Assembly (NCBI GenBank): GCA_030594505.1
Contig: JAUVFC010000013.1
Coordinates: forward strand, 1 to 15,500
Source: Desulfobacterales bacterium
GTDB lineage: Bacteria > Desulfobacterota > Desulfobacteria > Desulfobacterales > C00003106
Length of the DNA stretch: 15,500 nucleotides
Direction: 5' to 3'
Shown here: positions 1 to 6,056 of the stretch, one piece after another
How the letters are laid out: every line of letters begins with the position of its first letter
Position numbering within the stretch: position 1 is the stretch's first letter
Notes under the pieces: model-generated
Told to the model about the DNA's origin: nothing
Databases searched by the model: none
What the model saw: the letters and a program-made list of their open reading frames with translations, nothing else
Position numbers and translations under genes: made by a program

Positions 1-218
1 AAAACACATCCATTCGTTCCAACCCATACACCTTTCTCTACACCCCTTTCCCCCATCCTCTCACTCGCTCCACAGCTCGCCATAGATGCCTGTTCTACAA
101 TCCCACTCGTCCCTTCTAATCCCCTCACCAATCCTTATACAAAATATATAAACATCTCAATCTTGACTTTCCCGTAACAAATTGAAATCAGGCTGTATCA
201 AAGGGAAAGGAGATCTCT
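1..218. other. AT-rich non-coding stretch upstream of the OB-fold gene
   Basis: No open frame of useful length is visible on either strand. The first 130 bases are strikingly C/T-rich on the + strand and contain almost no G, unlike the rest of the window. A TTGACT hexamer lies at 163-168, but no good -10 box follows at the right distance, so I do not call a promoter. A strong ribosome binding site (AAAGGAGAT) ends about six bases before the ATG at 219. The odd composition fits the edge of a mobile or accessory segment, which is inference. Confidence 0.5.
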
Positions 219-458
219 ATGAACACCTTTATAGGCATAGGTAAAATTGTTGATGTCTATTTGAACGGCAAGGTTTTGAAGTTCAATCTTGCCATTCAGC
301 AGGAAAAACCCTGCTATGTCCCGTGCGTACTTTTTCATCCAGATGATGAGGTTAAACAGTTTGTAGAACAATTACAGACGAGAAGACAGGTTGTCTGGCT
401 GCAAGGAAGAGTAGCTTACACTCGACCACAAGCGCGTGCAACAAAACAAACTGGCTGA
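219..458 (+). CDS. Small OB-fold (SSB/PriB-like) protein, possibly C-terminally truncated
   Basis: A 79-residue protein with an excellent ribosome binding site (AAAGGAGATCTCT before ATG). The N-terminal 65 residues read like a single OB-fold: strand IGIGKIVDVY, strand KVLKFNLAIQQ, strand CYVPCVLF, a helix around residues 42-52 (DDEVKQFVEQL), then VVWLQGRV. This order resembles SSB and primosomal PriB, which bind single-stranded DNA in replication and restart. After GRV the pattern breaks: the tail AYTRPQARATKQTG is basic and unstructured where a last strand would be expected, so the gene may be truncated or degraded. It lies on the 3' side of tRNA-Pro with integrase-site-like repeats between them, so it may belong to an integrated element extending left of the window. 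The family assignment rests on pattern only. Confidence 0.6.
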   Translation: MNTFIGIGKIVDVYLNGKVLKFNLAIQQEKPCYVPCVLFHPDDEVKQFVEQLQTRRQVVWLQGRVAYTRPQARATKQTG

Positions 459-484
459 GCATTACGCCAACAGAGCGTAAACCG

Positions 485-504
485 GGTTACACATAGGTTA
501 CACA
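485..504. repeat. Direct repeat GGTTACACA x2, possible integrase binding site
   Basis: GGTTACACA at 485-493 is repeated perfectly at 496-504 with TA between, giving an 11-base period, about one helical turn. Such phased short repeats near a tRNA 3' end are typical of tyrosine-recombinase arm or core sites. The repeat lies about 75 bases beyond the 3' end of tRNA-Pro. The repeat is seen; its role as part of an attachment site is inference, since no integrase gene lies in the window. Confidence 0.4.
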
Positions 505-519
505 AACTGCAAAAAGAGC

Positions 520-564
520 AAAAATCAACAAAAATGGCGGAAAAGCTATATCGCTAATCCGCCA
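520..564 (-). terminator. Rho-independent terminator of tRNA-Pro
   Basis: Read on the - strand, 16 bases after the tRNA 3' end comes TGGCGGA (564-558) pairing with TCCGCCA (541-535), with an extra inner AGC/GCT pairing. It is followed directly by TTTTTGTTGATTTTT (534-520). A GC-rich stem followed by a U-rich tract is the classic intrinsic terminator and lies where the tRNA transcript should end. Confidence 0.75.
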
Positions 565-579
565 AAATCATTGAAAATC

Positions 580-656
<77 letters not shown>

Positions 657-704
657 ACGTGATTTGTCTTCCTATCCTATGTATTGGGTAAGGTGTAGGT
701 TATG

Positions 705-733
705 TTTTTATCACCTGGTCTTTTTCCTGTCAA
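705..733 (-). promoter_or_regulatory. Sigma-70 promoter of tRNA-Pro
   Basis: On the - strand a perfect -35 box TTGACA (733-728) is separated by 17 bases from TAAAAA (710-705), a 4/6 match to the -10 consensus. Transcription would start near 698, about 40 bases before the tRNA 5' end at 656. The promoter lies in the short gap after the permease stop, so the tRNA need not depend on read-through from the metal transporter operon. Confidence 0.65.
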
Positions 734-745
734 GATGTGATTGGG

Positions 746-1579
746 TCACCGTGCCTCTTCCGACGTTAGCTTTACTCTTCTTTTCACAACACGTACTGCA
801 AACAACACGAGAAAGAAGAGGAAAGAGAGAATTACTATGGAGCCGGAAGCGGGCAGATCCCAGTAAAAAGCGCTCAACAGGCCCAGGAAAACTGACAGGA
901 TGGCTACCACGGCAGAGATCACCATGGCCTGGCGGAAGTTTCCGGCCAGCATGAGACCGGCCGCAGAGGGTATTACCAGGAGGGCTGCCACAAGGAGGAT
1001 ACCCACTACTTTCATGCCCAGTACCACGGTTATGGCAGAGAGCACCGCAAGCACTCCTTCTAATCGTTTGACCTTTATGCCGGCGGTTGCGGCAGACTCA
1101 GGGTCGAAGGTAAGGTAAAATAACTCATGGTAAAAAAGGGAAACAATGAGGAGAACTGCTACGGTGAGGCCCACGGATATCCAGACCTCAAACGTTTCAA
1201 TAGCAAGGATGTTTCCGAATAGAAAGCTCAAGAGATTGACATTAAAGCTCCCTGCCAGGCTCACGAGGATGATGCCGACCGCCATGCCCACGCTGGAGAA
1301 TATACCCAGGGCCGTATCTTCATAGAGCCCGGCCTTTTCTTTGAGTTTCAGGATCCCAAGGGCTGCCAGCACGGAGACCCCCATGGCCGCCAGAATAGGT
1401 GTTACCTGCACAAAAAGCCCGAGGGCCACGCCTCCGAAAGTTACGTGCGCAAGACCATGGCCGATCATGGCGTCCTTTCTCAAGATAAGGAATACTCCCA
1501 GGATGGCGCAGGTCACGGCCACGGCCAGCCCGGAGATGAGGGCCCTCTGCATGAAACCGTAGGAAAAGATCGTTTCCAA
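746..1579 (-). CDS. znuB: Metal ABC transporter permease (ABC-3 family, ZnuB-like)
   Basis: The 277-residue protein is almost wholly hydrophobic, with about seven or eight membrane segments, and matches the ABC-3 family of zinc/manganese/iron importers. Diagnostic stretches are IGHGLAHVTFGGVALG near residues 39-54, the cytoplasmic loop FDPESAATAGIKV around 158-170 that docks on the ATPase, and VVGILLVAALLVIPSAAG around 191-208. It forms the inner-membrane channel for metal delivered by the binding protein encoded upstream. The start is TTG at 1579, preceded by AGAGG nine bases away; no better start lies upstream. It is the last gene of the three-gene operon, separated from the ATPase gene by 135 bases holding a palindromic repeat, which is unusual for this kind of operon. 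The substrate is inferred from the binding protein. Confidence 0.9.
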   Translation of the reverse strand: METIFSYGFMQRALISGLAVAVTCAILGVFLILRKDAMIGHGLAHVTFGGVALGLFVQVTPILAAMGVSVLAALGILKLKEKAGLYEDTALGIFSSVGMAVGIILVSLAGSFNVNLLSFLFGNILAIETFEVWISVGLTVAVLLIVSLFYHELFYLTFDPESAATAGIKVKRLEGVLAVLSAITVVLGMKVVGILLVAALLVIPSAAGLMLAGNFRQAMVISAVVAILSVFLGLLSAFYWDLPASGSIVILSFLFFLVLFAVRVVKRRVKLTSEEAR

Positions 1580-1600
1580 GTTCGATATCCTCTTTGATTA

Positions 1601-1661
1601 GACAGGATTTACAGGATGGACAGGATAAGAAAAAAATCTTGTAAATCCTGTAAATCCTGTC
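1601..1661. repeat. CAGGATTTACAGGAT-type inverted repeat
   Basis: GACAGGATTTACAGGAT (1601-1617) is the exact reverse complement of 1645-1661. Each arm is itself a tandem of ACAGGAT units, with a further ACAGGAT copy inside the left half and an A-rich loop around 1627-1636. I recall similar arrays as dispersed intergenic repeats in environmental proteobacteria. It sits inside the transporter operon, between the ATPase and permease genes, so its RNA hairpin would form within the message and could affect stability or relative expression of the permease (inference). Confidence 0.8.
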
Positions 1662-1714
1662 TCAGAAAAACCGCCGGATCCGCTGCCTGCTTTTATACTA
1701 TGAGCTATCAGCTT

Positions 1715-2470
1715 TCAATGTCTATGACACACCAAATGATGTTCACCTTTTAAAATGTCTTGCACTACCGCAGAAGAGCAGAACTCGTCGTGGGTGCCGT
1801 GGAACACCAGGCGCTGGTTAAGGCAGGCCACCTTGTTTACGTGTTTGGTTACCACGCCCACATCATGAGTAACCATAACAATTGTGATGTTGTGATCTTT
1901 ATTCAACATATCCAACATGTCATAAAATCGTTGTTGGGTTTCGGCATCCACCCCGGCAGTGGGCTCGTCTAAAAACAGGATCTCGGGTTCGTTGACAATC
2001 GCACGGGCGATAAAGACCCGCTGCTGTTGTCCGCCTGATAACTCCCCGATACGGCGTGTTTTAAAAGCTTCCATATTAACCCGTTCCAGGGCACTTTCCA
2101 CTGATTCCTTGTCCTGTCGCCCAAGAAATTTGGGAAATTTTTTCGTGGATAAAAGGCCCATTGATACTACCTCTGCCGCTGAAGCGGGGAAGAATGCCCC
2201 TGAGTGTGCCGCTTTCTGCGGGACATATCCGATTTTGGACCACTGGGAAAAACGCGCCAACTCCTGACCGAAGAGAATAACATTCCCTTGTTGAACCGGG
2301 AGTAAGCCTAATATGATTTTAAGGAGGGTGGACTTGCCGGACCCGTTGGGACCTATGATGGCTAAAAAGTCTCCTTGAGTGATCGCAAGATCGATATCTA
2401 TGAGTACGTGAGTCGCACCGTAAGAAAAGTCAACTTTTTTTACCGCGACCTGTACGCCGTCAGTTATCAC
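1715..2470 (-). CDS. znuC: Metal ABC transporter ATPase (ZnuC-like)
   Basis: This 251-residue ABC ATPase has all the catalytic motifs: Walker A GPNGSGKST (residues 40-48), Q-loop near 85 (YVPQK), signature LSGGQQQR (144-151), Walker B ILFLDEP (164-170) and H-loop His202 in VTHD. It powers the permease encoded downstream. I chose GTG at 2470 over an in-frame ATG at 2518: GTG has GAGAGG eight bases upstream, the protein then starts just before the usual first strand (VAVKKVDFSYG), and the overlap with the binding-protein gene is reduced to 11 bases, which suggests translational coupling. The C-terminus ends in HHLVCHRH, a His/Cys-rich tail that might contact metal (inference). Confidence 0.9.
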   Translation of the reverse strand: MITDGVQVAVKKVDFSYGATHVLIDIDLAITQGDFLAIIGPNGSGKSTLLKIILGLLPVQQGNVILFGQELARFSQWSKIGYVPQKAAHSGAFFPASAAEVVSMGLLSTKKFPKFLGRQDKESVESALERVNMEAFKTRRIGELSGGQQQRVFIARAIVNEPEILFLDEPTAGVDAETQQRFYDMLDMLNKDHNITIVMVTHDVGVVTKHVNKVACLNQRLVFHGTHDEFCSSAVVQDILKGEHHLVCHRH

Positions 2471-3419
2471 ACCCAAGACCTCTCTTAAGGTTTTCAAGGT
2501 TCTGCTCCATGATGTCAAGAAATGTGATGCCTTTGCGAAGCTGGTCCCGGGTCAGGTTTACCCCCGGGTTGAGCGCCAGGGTCTGTGCCCCCACTTCCTG
2601 TGCCATGACTCTGGCCAGTTTGTCACTTACCAGCTCTTCAAAGTAGATATACTTAATACCATGTTTTCGCGAGGTTTTTACCAGTTCGGCCAACTTCCTT
2701 GGGGTCGGTTCGGAATCCGGGTTTATTCCGTAAAGGGGGATCTGCTTCAGACCATAACGTTTTGCGAGGTAGGCAAAGGCCGCGTGTCCTCCGAATACAA
2801 ACGTGCGCAGTCGGCAGTGTTCCAATTCTTTTTTGTACTTGGCATCCAACGCGCTCAGTTTTTTATTATATGCGATGGCATTTTCAGCGTAGTACGAAGC
2901 TCCGAGGGGATCCTTGGAGGAAAAGATCCGGGCGATTCCGTTTACTATTTTTATGTCATTTTCAACATCCAGCCACAGGTGTGGGTCAAGGGGACAATGA
3001 CAATTACGATGTTCATGTTCTGTCTCATGGTTCTTGCAGCGCTTGCGACAGGATTCGGTTTTGCTGGCGAGGAGCCCGACCTCTTTGCCGGCATCGAGTA
3101 CCACCAACTGTTTTCCGGCAGCGCCCTTCAGGATGTCGTGAACGTAAGGTTCCATCCCCGCGCCCACATAAATAAAAACATCGGCCCGGCGGACCTTAAA
3201 CACATCGCTGGGAGTGGGTTCCCATGAATGGGCCTCTACGCCGGGGGGGAGCAGAAGCTCGGCCTTTACTCTCTCGCCGCCTACTTCCCCGGCAAATTCC
3301 TGAAAGGGGAAGATGCTGGTGACTACTTTTAGTTTGTTTTCGGCTCCGGCAGAATAGGGAAAAATCGATTGGAACAAGAAGATAACAAGTGCGCAGCAGA
3401 TCCATTTTATTCTATTCAT
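2460..3419 (-). CDS. znuA: Metal ABC transporter substrate-binding protein (ZnuA-like)
   Basis: A 319-residue periplasmic binding protein of cluster A-I (ZnuA/TroA). The start ATG at 3419 gives a clear signal peptide (MNRIKW, hydrophobic 7-22, likely cleavage after SAGA at residue 26). Metal ligands expected for the family are visible: His64 (EAHSWEP), His147 (DPHLWLD) and His212 (GGHAAF). Between the first two, residues 124-142 form a His/Cys-rich loop (NHETEHEHRNCHC), the hallmark of zinc rather than manganese binding proteins. The C-terminal part LVSDKLARVMAQEVGA and NLENLKRGL fits the family. The open frame extends 57 codons upstream, but that part is a translated intergenic palindrome and is not protein-like. 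First gene of the operon. No convincing Zur operator is seen upstream, so regulation is unknown. Confidence 0.9.
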   Translation of the reverse strand: MNRIKWICCALVIFLFQSIFPYSAGAENKLKVVTSIFPFQEFAGEVGGERVKAELLLPPGVEAHSWEPTPSDVFKVRRADVFIYVGAGMEPYVHDILKGAAGKQLVVLDAGKEVGLLASKTESCRKRCKNHETEHEHRNCHCPLDPHLWLDVENDIKIVNGIARIFSSKDPLGASYYAENAIAYNKKLSALDAKYKKELEHCRLRTFVFGGHAAFAYLAKRYGLKQIPLYGINPDSEPTPRKLAELVKTSRKHGIKYIYFEELVSDKLARVMAQEVGAQTLALNPGVNLTRDQLRKGITFLDIMEQNLENLKRGLGCDN

Positions 3420-3511
3420 AGCTATTATTTTTTCTATTTCATAAAGCTGTAGTGGTTTACCGAAAACAACTTTAACATTTAAGCCTTTCTGGAGACAACT
3501 ACAGATTATAA

Positions 3512-3571
3512 ACCACGAAGGACACGAAGAGCATGAAGATTGTTTAATTAAAACTTCGTGTTCTTCGTGGT
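3512..3571. repeat. CCACGAAG-type dispersed inverted repeat
   Basis: The 18-base arm at 3512-3529 (ACCACGAAGGACACGAAG) pairs with 3554-3571 with one mismatch across a 24-base AT-rich loop. Repeats built on CCACGAAG..ACACGAAG are familiar as dispersed intergenic elements. It sits between the GH57 stop (3595) and the znuA start. On the - strand the stem is followed by TTTATAATCTG, a poor U-tract, so terminator activity for the GH57 gene is possible but weak. Translation of this element makes the false N-terminal extension of the znuA frame. Confidence 0.8.
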
Positions 3572-3594
3572 AAAAAGATTTTTTAAACAAGCTA

Positions 3595-5655
3595 TCATCC
3601 AGTATTAATCAGAATCTTCATACTGGTTTCCCATTGCTCGCCAGAGTCCAAATCAATAGGCCAGAACGGCATAACAGATATAGCCTGGAGGACTTTTTCA
3701 AACCTCTCTTCTGATTGATAGACGGTATGAACAGGGTAGACCCTGATAAAGGTGGGTGATGGGAACCGCATGTTTAACCCTGCCTTAAAGGCAACCGAGA
3801 CTATTCCCCTGTGAGTGGACGGAGCTTCAAAGGAGGCAGGACGGTCATTGATCTCAAAAGATCCTTCCCCTGTTACCATAATATGAGGGAACCAGTTCCA
3901 TTCGATACCAAAGGCGCAGGAAATAGCGCTTTCACCTGTATTTTTCAGTTTATGTTCAATGGTCAAGTCCCCTTCCTCGGAAAAGACCACATTTTTTTGT
4001 AGACAGACAGGGTACTTCTCCTCATGTATAAGGATGTGTCCCTCTCTTATCATGGTGACAACAGGACCTTCCACAGAAAATGAAAATGGCCGGTCCGCGA
4101 AATTTCCTATTTCGTCAAAAGGGGCATACTCCTGGTCATTACTATTTAAGAGAAAGAAGCGATTGATCATGCCGCCCCTTCGATAGAGGTCGAATTCCAG
4201 TCTCCCTAATAATGCGCTGTTCTTTTTTATATCGTGTATGCTTGCAACACCTTCGGCCTTATCTCCTTCTGCCGAAACAGCTTCTGCATGCTCTATGTGA
4301 TACGATTCCTTATACCTGGTAAGTGTATTCAACAGATTTACAGGAGTCTTGAAATCGGAAAATTCGACCAATTGACCCCCGTAGCCGGGTTTTATGATCG
4401 CGGAGAATTTGGATGAGTGCGCGTAGACTTCAACGCTTCCGTCAAGATCGATATCGATCGTATCCAGAGCCAGTTTTTCTTGTTTACGAACAGCGCGTTC
4501 AGCTATGATGAGATGTTCCCATAATGCATGGCGTAAGTGCGGCAGGTAGAGCCCTCCGAAGACCCCGTGCCAGTAAGCGTCGTTACATTGTGCGGCATGC
4601 AGATGATCAAGGATTTCCGGGTTGTCGCCGGCCTGTTCTTTGACGAGCTTTCGCAAAAAGAGCATTTTTTTATGCAGAAGATTCGATTCCGGGTATTTGA
4701 CAAAGAAATTACGCCAGTGTCCGCCTCTGATATGGGGGGAGAAGTCCTTCCAATCAGATCCTATGCGGGTTTTTAGGATCTCTATCCGTTCGACATGGGC
4801 CGCGGGAAGGGCCCATTCTTCCATTTCCCTGTAAGAGGAGACCGAAAGATAGGCGAGGCCGGAAGGGGGGGTAGTCTCAATAATCTCCGAAAAGGTAGCC
4901 ATGCTCATAAAGGACTCTGATGCAACCTTTAGCGCTTCAAAGAAGTTGTTCAGCCAACCATCTTCATAGACCCATTTGTAAGTGCCCGGCCAGGCCCCGA
5001 ATTTTTCTCCGTCATCAATATAAATCGCCATAGGTTGCCCTGATCGATGCAGCCGTTCAAGATAGGCAATAAGGTGTTCCGGAGGCTGAAACGGTATCAG
5101 GTAACGGAGATGTTCATCTATCGGGAATATAGCCAGGGGGTTCCCTTCCGCTTCTGTGAGGTAATAGGCATGCAGGTCTTTTCTATCAAATCCGGACACG
5201 AGAAAGTGTCGATCATCAACTACTACGTATTTTATCCCTGCTCTGATAAGGTCTTCCGCCAGCTGTGGCTCCCAGGCCCTTTCGGTCAGCCATAATCCTT
5301 TGGGAGTGTAATTGAACCGTTTTGCTATGAATTCTTGCAGCTTTTCGATTTGCCTCAGACGATCTTCTCGGGGGATGGCCGCCAGCACCGGTTCATAGAA
5401 ACCGCCGGTCAAGAGCTCTGCCTGTCCTTCTTGAACCAATGCCGCCAGGAGTTCAATAACCTCGGGGCGGTGTTTCTCCAGCCACGCAAGTAGAACACCG
5501 CTAAAATGGATGTTAATTTTGAAAAATGGATGTTTTTTAGCTGCTTCAAGGAACGGGAGATAGCATTTGCTGGTCAGAGAATCGATTACGTGGTCGTAGT
5601 TCCCTATTGGTTGGTGTGAGTGAATACCAAAAGTAAATCGTAGTTTTTTTTTCAC
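3595..5655 (-). CDS. GH57 4-alpha-glucanotransferase / alpha-amylase family protein
   Basis: A 686-residue GH57 enzyme of the type with C-terminal DUF1925/DUF1926 beta-sandwich domains, close in length to the 659-residue 4-alpha-glucanotransferase of Thermococcus litoralis. GH57 motifs appear in order: HSHQPIGN (12-19), LLTGGFYEPV (81-90), GLWLTERAWEP (120-130) with nucleophile Glu125, VVDDRHF (145-151), and YIDDGEKFGAWPGTY (212-226) with acid/base Asp214 or Asp215. Such enzymes transfer alpha-1,4-glucan chains and help degrade or remodel glycogen in the cytoplasm; no signal peptide is seen. The neighbouring glycogen phosphorylase supports this. I chose GTG at 5655 (AGAGG four bases upstream, GH57 N-terminus starting at once); an in-frame TTG at 5730 would translate the right arm of a palindromic element. 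Transferase versus hydrolase cannot be settled from sequence. Confidence 0.88.
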   Translation of the reverse strand: MKKKLRFTFGIHSHQPIGNYDHVIDSLTSKCYLPFLEAAKKHPFFKINIHFSGVLLAWLEKHRPEVIELLAALVQEGQAELLTGGFYEPVLAAIPREDRLRQIEKLQEFIAKRFNYTPKGLWLTERAWEPQLAEDLIRAGIKYVVVDDRHFLVSGFDRKDLHAYYLTEAEGNPLAIFPIDEHLRYLIPFQPPEHLIAYLERLHRSGQPMAIYIDDGEKFGAWPGTYKWVYEDGWLNNFFEALKVASESFMSMATFSEIIETTPPSGLAYLSVSSYREMEEWALPAAHVERIEILKTRIGSDWKDFSPHIRGGHWRNFFVKYPESNLLHKKMLFLRKLVKEQAGDNPEILDHLHAAQCNDAYWHGVFGGLYLPHLRHALWEHLIIAERAVRKQEKLALDTIDIDLDGSVEVYAHSSKFSAIIKPGYGGQLVEFSDFKTPVNLLNTLTRYKESYHIEHAEAVSAEGDKAEGVASIHDIKKNSALLGRLEFDLYRRGGMINRFFLLNSNDQEYAPFDEIGNFADRPFSFSVEGPVVTMIREGHILIHEEKYPVCLQKNVVFSEEGDLTIEHKLKNTGESAISCAFGIEWNWFPHIMVTGEGSFEINDRPASFEAPSTHRGIVSVAFKAGLNMRFPSPTFIRVYPVHTVYQSEERFEKVLQAISVMPFWPIDLDSGEQWETSMKILINTG

Positions 5656-5694
5656 GCCGCCTCTGTAGCTAAATTTTGGATTTTTGGGATTGAG

Positions 5695-5829
5695 AAATGT
5701 CCGTAGCCGGTATATTTTGTCCCAAGACAAGGCCGCACAAAGGTTTCTACCGGAGGCGCAGCAGTGCTACGTCGAGGATAGAAACCTGCGGAGAACGCAG
5801 TATTGGGGCAAAAGATGCCGTTTCCGGAT
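5695..5829. repeat. 135-base imperfect palindromic element between the GH57 and SAP-protein genes
   Basis: The 30 bases at 5800-5829 match the reverse complement of about 5699-5728 at 22 of 30 positions (shared core TTTTG.CCCAA.AC). Inside, AGGTTTCTA (5741-5749) pairs with TAGAAACCT (5779-5787), and the centre near 5763 is again palindromic (GCAGCA/TGCTAC). Substructures include CTGCG-GAGAA-CGCAG (5786-5800) and GGCA-AAAGA-TGCC (5807-5819). The whole could fold as one long hairpin in RNA or single-stranded DNA. It resembles a non-autonomous hairpin or MITE-like repeat with no coding capacity. It fills almost the entire 183-base gap upstream of the GH57 gene. Confidence 0.65.
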
Positions 5830-5838
5830 GAACACTAT

Positions 5839-6027
5839 TTATTTATGTTTCTCGTTTAAGCACATCGAGCGAAAACAACACTCTGTCTGATCACAGTAAT
5901 CAATGGCTGTCTTAAAACAGGGGGTATTCCCCTCGGCAGTCTGGATTGCGCGGATCAGATCGTCCTTTTTCATATTTGCCTTCAGTCCCAGTCCTTTTGC
6001 CTTTGCACGTATCTCCGTCATGTTCAT
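5839..6027 (-). CDS. Small SAP-domain protein with C-terminal cysteine cluster
   Basis: A 62-residue protein. Residues 1-30 (MTEIRAKAKGLGLKANMKKDDLIRAIQ) form a two-helix SAP / Rho-N-like fold, usually a nucleic-acid-binding module. Residues 30-58 hold AEGNTPCF, DYCDQTECCF and MCL, five cysteines that could bind a metal or form disulfides. I recognise this combination from short Desulfobacterota proteins of unknown function. ATG at 6027 is chosen because AGGAGG lies seven bases before it; ATG at 6033 is too close to that site. It starts 20 bases after the phosphorylase stop, so it is probably the last gene of that operon. Function unknown. Confidence 0.8.
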   Translation of the reverse strand: MNMTEIRAKAKGLGLKANMKKDDLIRAIQTAEGNTPCFKTAIDYCDQTECCFRSMCLNEKHK

Positions 6028-6033
6028 GACCAT

Positions 6034-6056
6034 CCCTCCTTTCCTCCTATCCTCCT
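6034..6056 (-). promoter_or_regulatory. Triple tandem Shine-Dalgarno for the SAP gene
   Basis: Three AGGAGG cores occur in tandem with an 8-base period (6056-6051, 6048-6043, 6040-6035 on the - strand). The first overlaps the last codons and stop region of the phosphorylase gene. The one nearest the start is ideally spaced for ATG at 6027. This suggests strong translation, or a ribosome landing platform, for the small downstream protein. Confidence 0.6.

Noticed and set aside
1601..1661. CRISPR array from the repeated CAGGAT units
   Set aside because: Units are too short, inverted rather than direct, and there are no spacers of constant length.
2661..3227. 188-codon + strand frame opposite znuA
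   Set aside because: It mirrors a well-supported periplasmic binding protein gene, has no ribosome site and no recognisable domain.
3420..3511. Zur operator upstream of znuA
   Set aside because: AT-rich sequence with TTAAATGTTAAAGTTG, but no convincing dyad resembling a Zur box.
5740..5800. Known riboswitch in the 135-base element (for example cyclic di-GMP)
   Set aside because: I could not match a conserved riboswitch core; the symmetry fits a palindromic repeat better.
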